A stretch of DNA of 64,000 bases from Gemmobacter lanyuensis (GCF_014652355.1 NZ_BMYQ01000001.1:432180-496179); one strand, 5' to 3'. Shown: positions 53,299 to 62,665, counted from the first letter of the stretch. Numbers and translations: made by a program. Notes: generated from the letters alone by a model not told the origin.

Positions 53299-54222
53299 AT
53301 GGCGCTGTTCAATTTCCGCCGCGACACCACCCCCGCCACCTCTGGCAACCGCGCCGAGATGGAGGCCTTCCTGCAGGGCTTCTCCATGGAGGTGATGCCG
53401 CGCACCGCCGAAAAGGTGGAAGATTTCCGCGCGCTCCTGCCCAAGGGCACCCGCGTCTACATCGCCCATATCGAGGGCACGCCCATCGAGGAGATGGTCG
53501 CCACCGCCAAGCGCATCAATGCCGAGGGCTTCCCGGTGATGCCGCACTTCCCGGCGCGCATCATCAAGGACAAGGCCACCCTCGCTGACTGGATCGCCCG
53601 CTATCAGGGCGAGGCGGATGTGAAACAGGCGCTGCTGCTGGGCGGCGGTGTCGCCACCCCGGCCGGCGATTTCGACAGCTCGATGCAGCTGATCGAGACC
53701 GGGCTTTTCGACGGGTTCGACCGCCTTCATGTGGCAGGCCACCCGGAAGGCAACAAGGACATCGACAAGGACGGCGGCGACCGCATCGTCATGCAGGCGC
53801 TGAAGTGGAAGCAGGATTTCGCGAACCGCACCGATGCCAAGATGGCGATCGCCACGCAGTTCTGCTTTGACGCAGGCCCCGTGATCGACTGGGTGAACAA
53901 GATCAACGCCGAGGGCGTGAAGATCCCGGTGCATATCGGTGTGGCTGGCCCCGCCAAGCTGCAGACGCTGATCAAATTCGCCATTGCCTGCGGCGTCGGC
54001 CCCTCACTCAAGGTGCTGCAAAAGCGCGCGATGGATGTGACCAAGCTGCTGCTGCCCTATGAACCCAACGAATTCATCGCCGATCTGGCCGCCCACAAGG
54101 CCGCCAACCCCGATTTCGGCATCGAATCCGTGCATTTCTTCCCGCTGGGCGGCATCAAGACCAATGCCCAATGGGCAACCGACAACGGCGGCGCCTCGGG
54201 CGTCCCGGCCAATCAAGCATAA
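53299..54222 (+). CDS. Methylenetetrahydrofolate reductase-like protein
   Basis: A 307-aa TIM-barrel protein of the methylenetetrahydrofolate reductase family, which supplies methyl-THF. It carries the 'YIAHIEGTPIEEMVATAKRINAEGFPVMPHFPAR' and 'AKMAIATQFCFDAGPVIDWVNKINAEGVKIPVHIGVAGPAKLQTL' segments of that family (the latter includes the folate-binding loop region). It is more distant than E. coli MetF. GAGGAG lies 7 bases before the ATG at 53299. The methyl-THF:corrinoid methyltransferase gene follows after 12 bases. Confidence 0.88.
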   Translation: MALFNFRRDTTPATSGNRAEMEAFLQGFSMEVMPRTAEKVEDFRALLPKGTRVYIAHIEGTPIEEMVATAKRINAEGFPVMPHFPARIIKDKATLADWIARYQGEADVKQALLLGGGVATPAGDFDSSMQLIETGLFDGFDRLHVAGHPEGNKDIDKDGGDRIVMQALKWKQDFANRTDAKMAIATQFCFDAGPVIDWVNKINAEGVKIPVHIGVAGPAKLQTLIKFAIACGVGPSLKVLQKRAMDVTKLLLPYEPNEFIADLAAHKAANPDFGIESVHFFPLGGIKTNAQWATDNGGASGVPANQA

Positions 54223-54234
54223 GGAAACAGGCCC

Positions 54235-55215
54235 ATGACCCGGACCGTTCTCGAATCCAAGACCAAGACCGTCGTGATCGGCTTTGACGAGCCCTTCTGC
54301 GTGATCGGCGAGCGTATCAACCCGACCGGCCGCAAGAAGCTCGCGCTGGAACTGGAAGCCGGCAACTTTGACACCGTGATCAAGGATGCGCTGGAACAGG
54401 TGGCTTGCGGCGCGACCGTGCTCGACATCAACTCGGGCGCCGTTTTCGCCAACAAGATGGCCGAAGACCCGCGCTATGCCGACAACAACTTTGTCGAGCC
54501 GCCGCTGATGAAGGCGCTGATCGAAATCGTGCAGCAGACCGTGGACGTCCCGCTCTGCATCGACAGCTCGGTTCCGGCCGCGCTGGAAGCGGGTCTCGCT
54601 GCCTGCGAAGGCCGCCCGCTGCTGAACTCGGTCACCGGCGAAGAAGAGCGTCTGGAGCTGGTTCTGCCGCTGGTGAAGAAATACAATGTGCCGGTCGTCG
54701 CCATCTCGAACGACGACACCGGCATTTCGCCCGATCCCGATGTCCGCTTCGCCGTGGCGAAAAAGATCGTGGAACGTGCCGCTGACTTCGGCATCCCCGC
54801 CCATGACATCGTCGTGGACCCGCTGGTGATGCCGGTGGGCGCCATGGCCTCGGCCGGGCAGCAGGTCTTTGCGCTGGTCCGTCGCCTGCGCGAAGAGCTG
54901 GGCGTGAACACCACCTGCGGCGCCTCCAACATCTCGTTCGGTCTGCCCCACCGTCACGGTATCAACGCGGCCTTCCTGCCGATGGCCATTGGCGCGGGCA
55001 TGACCAGCGCCATCATGAACCCGGTCCGTCAGGTGGAAATGGAGGCGATCCGCGCTGCCAACTTCCTGATGAACCACGACGCGAACGGCGGCGAATGGAT
55101 CCGCTTCGCCAAGGTGATCGAGGCCGTCGAAGGCGGCGCGACCTTCGCCGAAGCTTCGGCGGCCGCATCGCAAGCAGCGGGCGGTCGTCGCGGTGGTCGT
55201 CGCGGCCGCGCCTGA
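54235..55215 (+). CDS. Methyltetrahydrofolate:corrinoid methyltransferase (pterin-binding)
   Basis: A 326-aa pterin-binding TIM barrel that moves the methyl group of methyl-THF to a corrinoid protein, like AcsE or the folate domain of MetH. Motifs are 'FCVIGERINPTGRKKLALELEAG', 'LDINSGAVFANKMAEDP', 'PLCIDSSVPAALEAGLAACEG', and 'TTCGASNISFGLPHRHGINAAFLPMAI'. A full-length MetH with homocysteine and cobalamin domains is not present, so this looks like one part of a split enzyme. The last dozen residues are Gly/Arg rich. A strong terminator follows, separating it from the RamA-like gene. Confidence 0.9.
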   Translation: MTRTVLESKTKTVVIGFDEPFCVIGERINPTGRKKLALELEAGNFDTVIKDALEQVACGATVLDINSGAVFANKMAEDPRYADNNFVEPPLMKALIEIVQQTVDVPLCIDSSVPAALEAGLAACEGRPLLNSVTGEEERLELVLPLVKKYNVPVVAISNDDTGISPDPDVRFAVAKKIVERAADFGIPAHDIVVDPLVMPVGAMASAGQQVFALVRRLREELGVNTTCGASNISFGLPHRHGINAAFLPMAIGAGMTSAIMNPVRQVEMEAIRAANFLMNHDANGGEWIRFAKVIEAVEGGATFAEASAAASQAAGGRRGGRRGRA

Positions 55216-55251
55216 CCGACTGATCTGACGGGCACAGCCGTGCCCCTTGGG

Positions 55252-55283
55252 GCCCCGGTTTTCGGTTGAAAACCGGGGCTTTT
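55252..55283 (+). terminator. Terminator after the methyltransferase gene
   Basis: GCCCCGGTTTT pairs with AAAACCGGGGC around CGGTTG, followed by TTTT. It closes the three-gene methyl-transfer unit. Confidence 0.9.
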
Positions 55284-55399
55284 GCATGATTGACGCCGGC
55301 GCGCCCATCCGCGTGTCGAACCCTGACCCGAAAGCGACGCGTTCCGACGTTGCAGCGGCGGCGCAATGCCCTACAACAGCTTGCGAACAGGAGGCAGGC

Positions 55400-57436
55400 A
55401 TGACCGAAGACGCACTTGTGATCTTTACCCCCTCGGGCAAGCGGGGGCGCTTTGCGCTTGGCACCCCGGTGCTGCAGGCGGCACGCCAGTTGGGCGTCGA
55501 CCTTGACAGCGTCTGTGGCGGGCGCGGCATCTGCTCGAAATGCCAGATCACGCCGGGCTATGGGGAATTCCCGAAATTCGGCATCCATGTCGATGATGAG
55601 GCGCTGTCGGAATGGAACGCTGTGGAAGAGCGTTACAAATCGAAGCGCGGCATGATCGACGGGCGCCGACTGGGCTGCCAGGCCAAGGTCATGGGCGATA
55701 TCGTCATCGACGTGCCGCCGGAAAGCCAGGTCCACAAGCAGGTCATCCGCAAATCCGCGACCCAGCGTGACATCGTGATGGATCCGGCCACCCGGCTTCT
55801 TTACATCGAAGTCACCGAACCCGACATGCATGAGCCGACCGGCGATTTCGAGCGCGTGAAGCGCGCGCTGGCCGAGCAATGGCAGGTCGAGGCAGTCGAG
55901 GCGGATCTGGCCATCCTGCGCCGTCTGCAGCCGGTCCTGCGGAAGGGCGAATGGAAGATCACCGTGGCGCTCTACAAAGGCAACCACGACCATGCCGCCC
56001 GTATCCTCGACCTCTGGCCGGGCTATCATGAAGGCGGGATTTACGGTCTGGCCATCGACCTTGGGTCGACCACCGTCGCCGCGCATCTCTGCGATCTGCG
56101 CGATGGGTCGGTGCTGGCCTCCAGCGGGCTGATGAACCCGCAGATCCGCTTTGGCGAAGATCTGATGAGCCGCGTGTCCTATGCGATGATGAACCCCGGC
56201 GGCGATGTCGAAATGACCCGCGCCGTGCGCGAGGCGATCAATGCGCTGGCGCTGTCCATCGCGGCCGAGGCGCATGTGAAGCCGACCGAGATTTTCGAGG
56301 TCGTCTTCGTCTGCAACCCGGTCATGCATCACCTGCTGCTGGGCATCGATCCGGTCGAACTGGGTCAGGCGCCCTTCGCGCTGGCGACCAGCGGCAGCCT
56401 GTCGCTGCCCGCGCGCGAACTGGATCTGTCGAATATCGCGCCGGCGGCCCAGGTCTATGTGCTGCCCTGCATCGCGGGCCATGTGGGCGCCGATGCGGCC
56501 GCCGTGGCCCTGTCGGAAGAGCCGAACAAATCGGACGAAATGGTGCTGATCGTCGATGTCGGCACCAATGCCGAGATCCTTCTGGGCAACAAGACCCGCG
56601 TTCTGGCCTGCTCCTCCCCCACCGGTCCGGCCTTTGAGGGCGCGCAGATCAGCTCGGGTCAGCGGGCGGCACCGGGCGCGATCGAGCGCGTGGTGATTGA
56701 TCCGGTGACGAAAGAGCCGCGCTTCCGCGTGATCGGCAGCGACCTGTGGTCGGATGATCCGGGTTTTGCCGAGGCCACGAAATCGAGCGGGATCACCGGT
56801 ATCTGCGGGTCGGGTATCATCGAGGCCGTGGCCGAGATGCGGACCGCCGGGATTGTCGATCCCTCGGGCCTGATCGGCTCGGCGGAACAGGTCGGCACCC
56901 CGCGCTGCCGCCCCGAAGGCCGCACCAACAGCTATCTGCTGCACGACAGCAGCGCCGAGGGCGGCCCGGTGATCATGGTCACCCAGGGCGACATCCGCGC
57001 CATCCAGCTTGCGAAATCGGCGCTTTATGCCGGGGCGCGGCTGCTGATGGATGAGATCGGGGTGGAGACGGTGGATCGTGTCACCCTTGCCGGGGCCTTT
57101 GGCGCGCATATCAGCCCGAAACATGCGATGATTCTGGGCATGATCCCCGATGCACCGCTGGAGAAGGTGACGAGCGCCGGGAACGCCGCAGGGACCGGCG
57201 CGCGGATCGCGCTTTGCAACCGGGCCGCGCGGGATGCGATCGAGGCGACGGTGCATGACATCCTCAAGATCGAGACTGCCATCGAGCCGCGCTTCCAGGA
57301 GCATTTTGTAAACGCGAATGCGATCCCCCATGCGGTCGATCCCTTCCCGCATCTGGCGGGCGTGGCAACCCTGCCCGAGGTCAGCTTCAACACCGCCGGG
57401 GCCGGGTCCGAAGGACGCCGCCGCCGCCGCGGATAA
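55400..57436 (+). CDS. RamA-like corrinoid activation protein (2Fe-2S, DUF4445)
   Basis: A 678-aa protein that should reduce inactive cob(II)alamin of a corrinoid protein back to Co(I). The N-terminal plant-type [2Fe-2S] domain has Cys39, Cys45, Cys48 and Cys93 ('SVCGGRGICSKCQ', 'RRLGCQAK'). After a middle domain, an ASKHA-type ATPase-like DUF4445 domain begins 'YGLAIDLGSTTVAAHLCDL' and has 'LIVDVGTNAEILLGNK' and 'GICGSGIIEAVAEM'. The ATG at 55400 follows AGGAGG. Its tail is arginine-rich like that of the upstream methyltransferase. It lies behind a terminator and ends at another. Confidence 0.93.
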   Translation: MTEDALVIFTPSGKRGRFALGTPVLQAARQLGVDLDSVCGGRGICSKCQITPGYGEFPKFGIHVDDEALSEWNAVEERYKSKRGMIDGRRLGCQAKVMGDIVIDVPPESQVHKQVIRKSATQRDIVMDPATRLLYIEVTEPDMHEPTGDFERVKRALAEQWQVEAVEADLAILRRLQPVLRKGEWKITVALYKGNHDHAARILDLWPGYHEGGIYGLAIDLGSTTVAAHLCDLRDGSVLASSGLMNPQIRFGEDLMSRVSYAMMNPGGDVEMTRAVREAINALALSIAAEAHVKPTEIFEVVFVCNPVMHHLLLGIDPVELGQAPFALATSGSLSLPARELDLSNIAPAAQVYVLPCIAGHVGADAAAVALSEEPNKSDEMVLIVDVGTNAEILLGNKTRVLACSSPTGPAFEGAQISSGQRAAPGAIERVVIDPVTKEPRFRVIGSDLWSDDPGFAEATKSSGITGICGSGIIEAVAEMRTAGIVDPSGLIGSAEQVGTPRCRPEGRTNSYLLHDSSAEGGPVIMVTQGDIRAIQLAKSALYAGARLLMDEIGVETVDRVTLAGAFGAHISPKHAMILGMIPDAPLEKVTSAGNAAGTGARIALCNRAARDAIEATVHDILKIETAIEPRFQEHFVNANAIPHAVDPFPHLAGVATLPEVSFNTAGAGSEGRRRRRG

Positions 57437-57442
57437 AACCTG

Positions 57443-57470
57443 AAACACCCCGGCCCCGCCGGGGTGTTTT
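57443..57470 (+). terminator. Terminator of the RamA-like gene
   Basis: AAACACCCCGG pairs with CCGGGGTGTTT around CCCCG, followed by TTT. Confidence 0.88.
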
Positions 57471-57548
57471 GTTTTTGGCGGGTGGCGTTTCATCGCCTCG
57501 CAAAGCCCCCTTGACGCCGCCGCTTCAAGGCCTTAGGTGAAGGGCAAC

Positions 57549-57622
57549 GCGGGTGTAGCTCAATGGTAGAGCCGCAGCTTCCCAAGCTGATGACGAGGGT
57601 TCGATTCCCTTCACCCGCTCCA
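57549..57622 (+). tRNA. tRNA-Gly (anticodon CCC)
   Basis: A 74-nt cloverleaf with encoded CCA. The acceptor GCGGGTG pairs with CACCCGC, the D stem is GCTC/GAGC, the anticodon loop TTCCCAA gives anticodon CCC, and the T loop is TTCGATT. The G27-A43 pair is non-standard. Confidence 0.96.
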
Positions 57623-57694
57623 GATACCCCTGAAATTGCTTTTCTTTTTGCGGCGCAGCAGCTAGCAGAACCTAGTCTATTTCAGGAGCATCGC

Positions 57695-58048
57695 ATGAAC
57701 AGCGACATCAAGCGTATCGGCACCGGCGCCCGCATGAGCGAAGGCGTCTGCTACAATGGCATCATCTGGCTGGCCGGTCAGGTGGGCAACCCCGGCGAGT
57801 CGGTCGCCGATCAGACCCGCACCTGCCTTGCCGAGGTCGACCGCATTCTGGCCGAAGCCGGGACCGACAAGACCCGCATCCTCTCGACCCAGATCTGGCT
57901 GGCCGATATTGCCGATTTCGCCGAGATGAATGCCGTCTGGGACGCCTGGGTGCCGCAAGGCCACACGCCTGCCCGCGCCACCGGCGAGGCAAAGCTGGCC
58001 GCCCCGGAGTACAAGGTGGAAGTCATCGTGACCGCCGCGCTGAAATGA
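57695..58048 (+). CDS. RidA/YjgF-family enamine/imine deaminase
   Basis: RidA proteins hydrolyse reactive enamine and imine intermediates formed by PLP enzymes. The 117-aa protein has 'GARMSEGVCYNGIIWLAGQVG' and the C-terminal 'TPARATGEAKLAAPEYKVEVIVTAAL'. The Arg of 'PARAT' is the key substrate-binding residue of active RidA. CAGGAG precedes the ATG at 57695. It lies 72 bases after tRNA-Gly and 66 bases before the convergent pgi stop, with a hairpin repeat directly behind its stop. Confidence 0.93.
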   Translation: MNSDIKRIGTGARMSEGVCYNGIIWLAGQVGNPGESVADQTRTCLAEVDRILAEAGTDKTRILSTQIWLADIADFAEMNAVWDAWVPQGHTPARATGEAKLAAPEYKVEVIVTAALK

Positions 58049-58049
58049 A

Positions 58050-58094
58050 AAAGGCCGGGGGGCTGTCTGCCCCCCGGACCCCCCGAGGATATTT
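58050..58094 (+). repeat. Intergenic hairpin repeat, copy 2
   Basis: All 45 nt are identical to 5315-5359 (stem CCGGGGGG/CCCCCCGG, loop CTGTCTG). It begins 1 nt after the ridA stop, in the same orientation as ridA, and lies between it and the convergent pgi gene. After it the sequences diverge. Confidence 0.85.
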
Positions 58095-58114
58095 GTCCAA
58101 CGGGAAGATGCAGA

Positions 58115-59716
58115 TCAGCCGCGCAGATAGGCGACCAGCTGTTCTGTGGAGCCGTCCTTGCCTTTGGTCGGCTGTTTGCCTTCCAGAATGGGTTGCAGCG
58201 CGAGGGCGAGTTCCTTGCCCAGTTCGACCCCCCATTGATCATAGCTGTTGATGCCGAGGATCACGCCTTCCACAAACACGCGGTGTTCGTAGAGCGCGAT
58301 GATCTGGCCCAGGGTGAAGGGCGTGAGCTGCGGATAGGCCAGTGTCGTCGAAGGACGGTTGCCCGGGAAGACGCGGTGGCGCGCCTGACGTTCCAGCTCG
58401 GCCCCGGTGAGGCCTTTCCTGGCCATGATTGCACGAGCTTCGTCCAGGCTGCGGCCGCGCATCAGAGCCTCGGACTGGGCGAGGCAATTGGCGACGAGAA
58501 GCAGGTGCTGGTGGGCGAGATCGGGTTCATGGCCCTGGCGCGCCACGAGGAATTCGCAGGGGATGACACGGCTACCCTGGTGGATGAGCTGGTAAAATGC
58601 GTGCTGGCCGTTGGTGCCGGGTTCACCCCAGACCACCGGACCCGAGTCGTAAGGCAATTCAGTGCCATCCATCGCCACGGTCTTGCCGTTCGATTCCATC
58701 TCCAGCTGCTGGAGATAGGCCGGAAGGCGGCTCAGGCGCTGGTCATAGGGCAGCACGGCGCGGGTGGCATGGCCGCAGATCTGGTTGTGCCAGATGCCGA
58801 CCAAAGCGAGCAGTACCGGGAGGTTCTGGGCAAAGGGCGCGGTGCGGAAATGGCCGTCGATATCAGCGCCGCCGGCGAGGAAGTCATCAAACCGGTCCGG
58901 CCCGATCGCGATCATCAGGGCAAGGCCGATCGGGCCCCACATGGAATAGCGCCCGCCGACCCAGTCTTCGAATCCGAAAACGCGAGCGGGATCAATGCCA
59001 TAGGCGGCGGTCTTGTCGGAGGCCGTGGACACGGCGGCGAATTGCGCCGCGGGGTTTGCGACCTTTTCGGCCATCCAGCGCCGGGCGGTATCGGCATTGG
59101 TCATCGTCTCGATGGTGGTGAAGGTTTTCGAGGCGACGATGATTAGCGTGGTTTCGGGGTTCAGGCCCCGCAGCGTATCGGCGATATGGGCGCCATCCAC
59201 GTTTGAGACAAAATGGCAGCGCGGGCCATCGGCGAAGGGTGCCAGCGCCAGATAGGCCATGGCGGGCCCAAGATCCGAGCCGCCGATGCCGATATTGACC
59301 ACATCGGTGATCGCTCCACCCTGTCCGGTCAGGCGACCTTCACGCAGGTCACGGGCAAAGGCTGCGCAGCGCGCATGGGTCGCGCGCACCTCGGGCATAA
59401 CATCGCGGCCATCGACGACCACGCTGGCCGAGAGGTTACGGAGCGCCGTATGCAGCACCGCGCGACCTTCGGTTTCGTTGATCTTTGCGCCGGCGAACAT
59501 GGCATCGCGTTTTTCCGCGACCCCTGCCCCATTTGCAAGTTGAAGAAGAAGATCAAGGGCTTGCGCGTCGATCTGCGTCTTGGAGAAGTCAAAGAGCATC
59601 TCGCCGTGGCGGCAGGAAAAGGCGCTGGCGCGGCCGGGATCAGCAAAAAGGTCAAGGATGGTGGTGGCTGCCGTGGCCGCGCGGTGTTGGCGGAGCGCCT
59701 GAAAGCGGGTGGTCAT
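58115..59716 (-). CDS. pgi: Glucose-6-phosphate isomerase
   Basis: Pgi interconverts glucose-6-phosphate and fructose-6-phosphate. The 533-aa protein has '[22 protein letters not shown]' (substrate-binding), '[24 protein letters not shown]' and the C-terminal '[17 protein letters not shown]' signature with the catalytic Lys. I start at the ATG at 59716 behind AAGGA; an in-frame TTG at 59734 is less likely. It follows pgl by 18 bases in the zwf-pgl-pgi operon. Confidence 0.96.
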   Translation of the reverse strand: MTTRFQALRQHRAATAATTILDLFADPGRASAFSCRHGEMLFDFSKTQIDAQALDLLLQLANGAGVAEKRDAMFAGAKINETEGRAVLHTALRNLSASVVVDGRDVMPEVRATHARCAAFARDLREGRLTGQGGAITDVVNIGIGGSDLGPAMAYLALAPFADGPRCHFVSNVDGAHIADTLRGLNPETTLIIVASKTFTTIETMTNADTARRWMAEKVANPAAQFAAVSTASDKTAAYGIDPARVFGFEDWVGGRYSMWGPIGLALMIAIGPDRFDDFLAGGADIDGHFRTAPFAQNLPVLLALVGIWHNQICGHATRAVLPYDQRLSRLPAYLQQLEMESNGKTVAMDGTELPYDSGPVVWGEPGTNGQHAFYQLIHQGSRVIPCEFLVARQGHEPDLAHQHLLLVANCLAQSEALMRGRSLDEARAIMARKGLTGAELERQARHRVFPGNRPSTTLAYPQLTPFTLGQIIALYEHRVFVEGVILGINSYDQWGVELGKELALALQPILEGKQPTKGKDGSTEQLVAYLRG

Positions 59717-59734
59717 GGGTGGGTCCTTGCTCAA

Positions 59735-60406
59735 TCATTCCGCCCAATGGACGGTGGCGTTCTTCAAAACGGCAGCGACCGGTGCCTCCTGCACCGGCAA
59801 GGACGCAGCCCGTTCGAGGGCCGCGCGCTTTTCTGCGCCCGTGATCAGGATATGGATGTTCATCGCGCCAGCGAGGACCGGTGCGGTCAGCGTGATGCGC
59901 GGTTCGCCCGCGGCCTCGGCCCGCATGGGCAGCAGGATCGGGGCATCGGGGGCCAGTGCCTCGGCCAGACGGTCGGCGCCGGGAAAAAGGCTCGCCGTAT
60001 GCATGTCGGCGCCCATGCCGAGCAGCAGGACCGAGATCGGCAGATGCGGTTCCAGCCCAGCTGAAAGTTCCTCGAGCATGGGTTCGGGCTGGTCGGCCTG
60101 TGCATAAAGCGGCACAAGTTTGGCATGCAAGGCATTGCCCCGCAACAACCTTTCCCGCAAGAGCCGCGTGTTCGACCGCGGGCTGGTTTCATCGACCCAG
60201 CGTTCGTCATTCAGAAAGACCGAGACATTCGCCCAATCCAGATCGACGCCCGACAGCGTGTCGAAAATCGGCCCGGGCGTGGTGCCACCCGGCACGCAAA
60301 ACGAAGCGCGCCCCTCGCGCCGCAGGAAATCGGCCAACTCTCCGGCGAGCCGATCCGCCAGCGACAGCATGAGGAAATCGCGGTCGGGATATTCGACGAA
60401 GTTCAT
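59735..60406 (-). CDS. pgl: 6-phosphogluconolactonase
   Basis: Pgl hydrolyses 6-phosphogluconolactone from the Zwf reaction. The 223-aa protein of the glucosamine-6-phosphate isomerase-like fold shows 'FCVPGGTTPGPIFDTLSGVDLDWANVSVFLNDERWVDETSPRSNTRLLRERL' and 'ISVLLLGMGADMHTASLFPGAD', both diagnostic. The start overlaps the zwf stop by four bases (ATGA), so the lactonase is coupled to its supplier. Confidence 0.96.
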   Translation of the reverse strand: MNFVEYPDRDFLMLSLADRLAGELADFLRREGRASFCVPGGTTPGPIFDTLSGVDLDWANVSVFLNDERWVDETSPRSNTRLLRERLLRGNALHAKLVPLYAQADQPEPMLEELSAGLEPHLPISVLLLGMGADMHTASLFPGADRLAEALAPDAPILLPMRAEAAGEPRITLTAPVLAGAMNIHILITGAEKRAALERAASLPVQEAPVAAVLKNATVHWAE

Positions 60407-61860
60407 TCCTTGATCTCCCGCCAGCGGCGCCCATCCCGATGCATCAGCATCAGCGCGTCCTCAGGCCCCGAGGAGCCGGGATCATAGCCATGCGGGCGAT
60501 CGCCGCGCGCTTCCCAGCCCTTGATGATCGGATCTGTCCAAGCCCAGGCGGCCTCGACCTCATCCCCGCGCATGAAAAGCGTCTGATTGCCGCGGATCAC
60601 ATCCATGATCAAACGCTCATAAGCGTCTGGAATATCGGCACCTTCTGCGCCAAGCGCATCGGCAAAGCTCATGTCCAGGGGCACCTGCGTCAGGCGCATG
60701 CCGCCAGGACCGGGTTCCTTGATCATGACCTTGAGGTTCATGCCCTCATTCGGTTGCAGCCGGATCACCAGCACGTTTTCGCGCCAGCCCGCCGCATCGT
60801 CGAAGATGGAATGGGGCGGTTCCTTGAAGGTGATCGCAATTTCCGAGGCCCGCGCCCGCAGCTTCTTGCCGGTCCGCAGGTAGAAGGGCGTGCCCTTCCA
60901 GCGCCAGTTCGCGACATGGACCTTCAGCGCGATATAGCTTTCGGTCTTCGACTCGGGGTCTTCGCAATCTTCGAGATACCCCGGCGCACCGTTCATGGGC
61001 AGGTATTGCCCCCGGACGATATCTTCGGCAGGAACGGGCTGCAAGGCACGGATAACCTTGAGCTTTTCGTCACGAACGGCATTCGGGTCAAAGTGGTAGG
61101 GCGGCTCCATCGCGATCAGGCAGAGCAGCTGCATCAGGTGGTTTTGCACCATGTCCCGCATCGCGCCCGATTTGTCGTAATAGGCGCCGCGGCCTTCGAC
61201 CCCAACAGTTTCGCCCACGGTGATCTGCACATGGTCAATGAACTGCGAATTCCAGAGCGGTTCGAACAGGATATTGGCAAAGCGCACGGCCATCAGGTTC
61301 TGGACGGTTTCCTTGCCCAGATAATGGTCGATACGATAGATCTGACGTTCTTCGAAATGGCTGGCCAACATCGCGTTCAGCGCCTGCGCCGAGGCGAGAT
61401 CCCGCCCGAAGGGCTTTTCCACCACGATGCGCGATTCAGAATGGGCAATGCCATGATCATGCAGCTTCTCGGCCAGATCCCCGAAAAGCGACGGTGCGAC
61501 GGAGAAGTAGAAAGCCTGCACAACCCCTTGGCGTATCATGGCTTTCAGGGATTTCCATCCCTGATCCCCCTTGGCCGCGTCGATCGAGACATAGTCCAGA
61601 TGCGACAGGAAATCCTCGATCACGGCAGTGTCACGCTTGTCGGCAGCGACGAATTCGGCAATCGCATCGCGCACCAGCTGACGGAAGCCTTCGGCATCCA
61701 GATCCGTCCGGGCCGCGCCGATAATGCGGCTTTCGCCGGTGATCTGCCCCGCAAGGTAGCGGCGATAGAGACCCGGCAAGATCTTGCGGCGCGCGAGATC
61801 CCCCGTCGCCCCGAAAATTACCAGATCAAAGACCTCAACCGGAATGACGCGCGAAACCAT
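60403..61860 (-). CDS. zwf: Glucose-6-phosphate 1-dehydrogenase
   Basis: Zwf opens the pentose phosphate and Entner-Doudoroff routes, reducing NAD(P). The 485-aa protein has the NADP loop 'FDLVIFGATGDLARRKILPGLY', the active-site 'IYRIDHYLGKETVQNL' and 'RIVVEKPFGRDLASAQ'. The start at 61860 is preceded by GAGGAGAGG; frames upstream are non-family. It leads the zwf-pgl-pgi operon and has a LacI-type palindrome 31 bases before its start. Confidence 0.97.
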   Translation of the reverse strand: MVSRVIPVEVFDLVIFGATGDLARRKILPGLYRRYLAGQITGESRIIGAARTDLDAEGFRQLVRDAIAEFVAADKRDTAVIEDFLSHLDYVSIDAAKGDQGWKSLKAMIRQGVVQAFYFSVAPSLFGDLAEKLHDHGIAHSESRIVVEKPFGRDLASAQALNAMLASHFEERQIYRIDHYLGKETVQNLMAVRFANILFEPLWNSQFIDHVQITVGETVGVEGRGAYYDKSGAMRDMVQNHLMQLLCLIAMEPPYHFDPNAVRDEKLKVIRALQPVPAEDIVRGQYLPMNGAPGYLEDCEDPESKTESYIALKVHVANWRWKGTPFYLRTGKKLRARASEIAITFKEPPHSIFDDAAGWRENVLVIRLQPNEGMNLKVMIKEPGPGGMRLTQVPLDMSFADALGAEGADIPDAYERLIMDVIRGNQTLFMRGDEVEAAWAWTDPIIKGWEARGDRPHGYDPGSSGPEDALMLMHRDGRRWREIKE

Positions 61861-61888
61861 GGCCTCTCCTCGCTGTCCTGCGCTGCGC

Positions 61889-61904
61889 ATGTTAGCGCTA
61901 ACGA
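61889..61904. promoter_or_regulatory. LacI-type operator before zwf
   Basis: ATGTTAGCGCTAACGA contains the perfect palindrome GTTAGCGCTAAC (61891-61902). GntR/LacI-family regulators bind sites of this shape, and in Rhodobacter sphaeroides the LacI-type CceR controls central carbon genes including this pathway. Assigning it to CceR is inference. Confidence 0.5.
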
Positions 61905-61966
61905 CGCGGTTTTAGCCGCAGAGTCGGCCAAAGTCTAGCACCGCTTTTGGATGGGGAAAACCGCTG

Positions 61967-62665
61967 TCAGTTTTCATCCGCCGGATGCCAGGCCACATGA
62001 CGCAGCCCCGGTTCAGCGGCAATGCGGGCAGCAGCCTGTTCCAGCAGCAGATCCGCCATGCCCTCGGCGCTGACTTGGGCCACAAGGGTGACCGTCTCGC
62101 CATTTTCTGCCAGCTTCATTTCGATCTGGGTCACATGCAGACCGCCGATACCCAAGGTGCGCAGGATCAGGGCGCGCAGTTCTCCCTCGGTGCTGGCGGC
62201 CCCGGTTACGGTCACGGCATAGTGGCGCAGGATCGGCAGGCCGGCGCGGGTCTTCTTTTTCAGCCATTTCACAAAGGGCCGCAGGCCAAGGTTCACGAAG
62301 ACCACAAACCCTGTCAGCAACAGCGCATGGGGCCAGAAGCCTGCCCCCGCCATCAGGCCCACCGCCGCCGAACACCACAACGTCGCCGCCGTATTCAGGC
62401 CATGCACGTTGAAACCGTCGCGAAAGATGATGCCGGCGCCCAGAAAGCCGATGCCGCTTACGACCTGCGCCGCGACCCGGGTCGGGCTGACCTCGGCCGG
62501 AAACAGGGTCGAGAAGATGACAAAGGCGGCAGCCCCCAGCGCCACAAGCGCATTCGTCCGAAGCCCCGCCATGCGCTGTCGTACCTGCCGCTCGGACCCG
62601 ATCAGGGCGCCGCATCCCAGCGCGACACCAAGGTTGATGGCGGCAACGGTCAGGCTTGGGATCAT
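61967..62665 (-). CDS. MgtC/SapB family membrane protein
   Basis: A 232-aa membrane protein. The N-terminal MgtC domain (residues 1-140, about five spans) has 'GALIGSERQVRQRMAGLRTNALVALGAAAFVIFS' and 'SGIGFLGAGIIFRDGFNVHGLNTAATLWCSAAVGLMAGAGF', the family core. A small cytoplasmic C-terminal domain follows ('RHYAVTVTGAASTEGELRALILRTLGIGGLHVTQIEMKL'), ACT-like in look. MgtC relates to low-magnesium adaptation and to control of F-ATPase and phosphate uptake in other bacteria. No magnesium transporter gene adjoins it. Confidence 0.92.
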   Translation of the reverse strand: MIPSLTVAAINLGVALGCGALIGSERQVRQRMAGLRTNALVALGAAAFVIFSTLFPAEVSPTRVAAQVVSGIGFLGAGIIFRDGFNVHGLNTAATLWCSAAVGLMAGAGFWPHALLLTGFVVFVNLGLRPFVKWLKKKTRAGLPILRHYAVTVTGAASTEGELRALILRTLGIGGLHVTQIEMKLAENGETVTLVAQVSAEGMADLLLEQAAARIAAEPGLRHVAWHPADEN

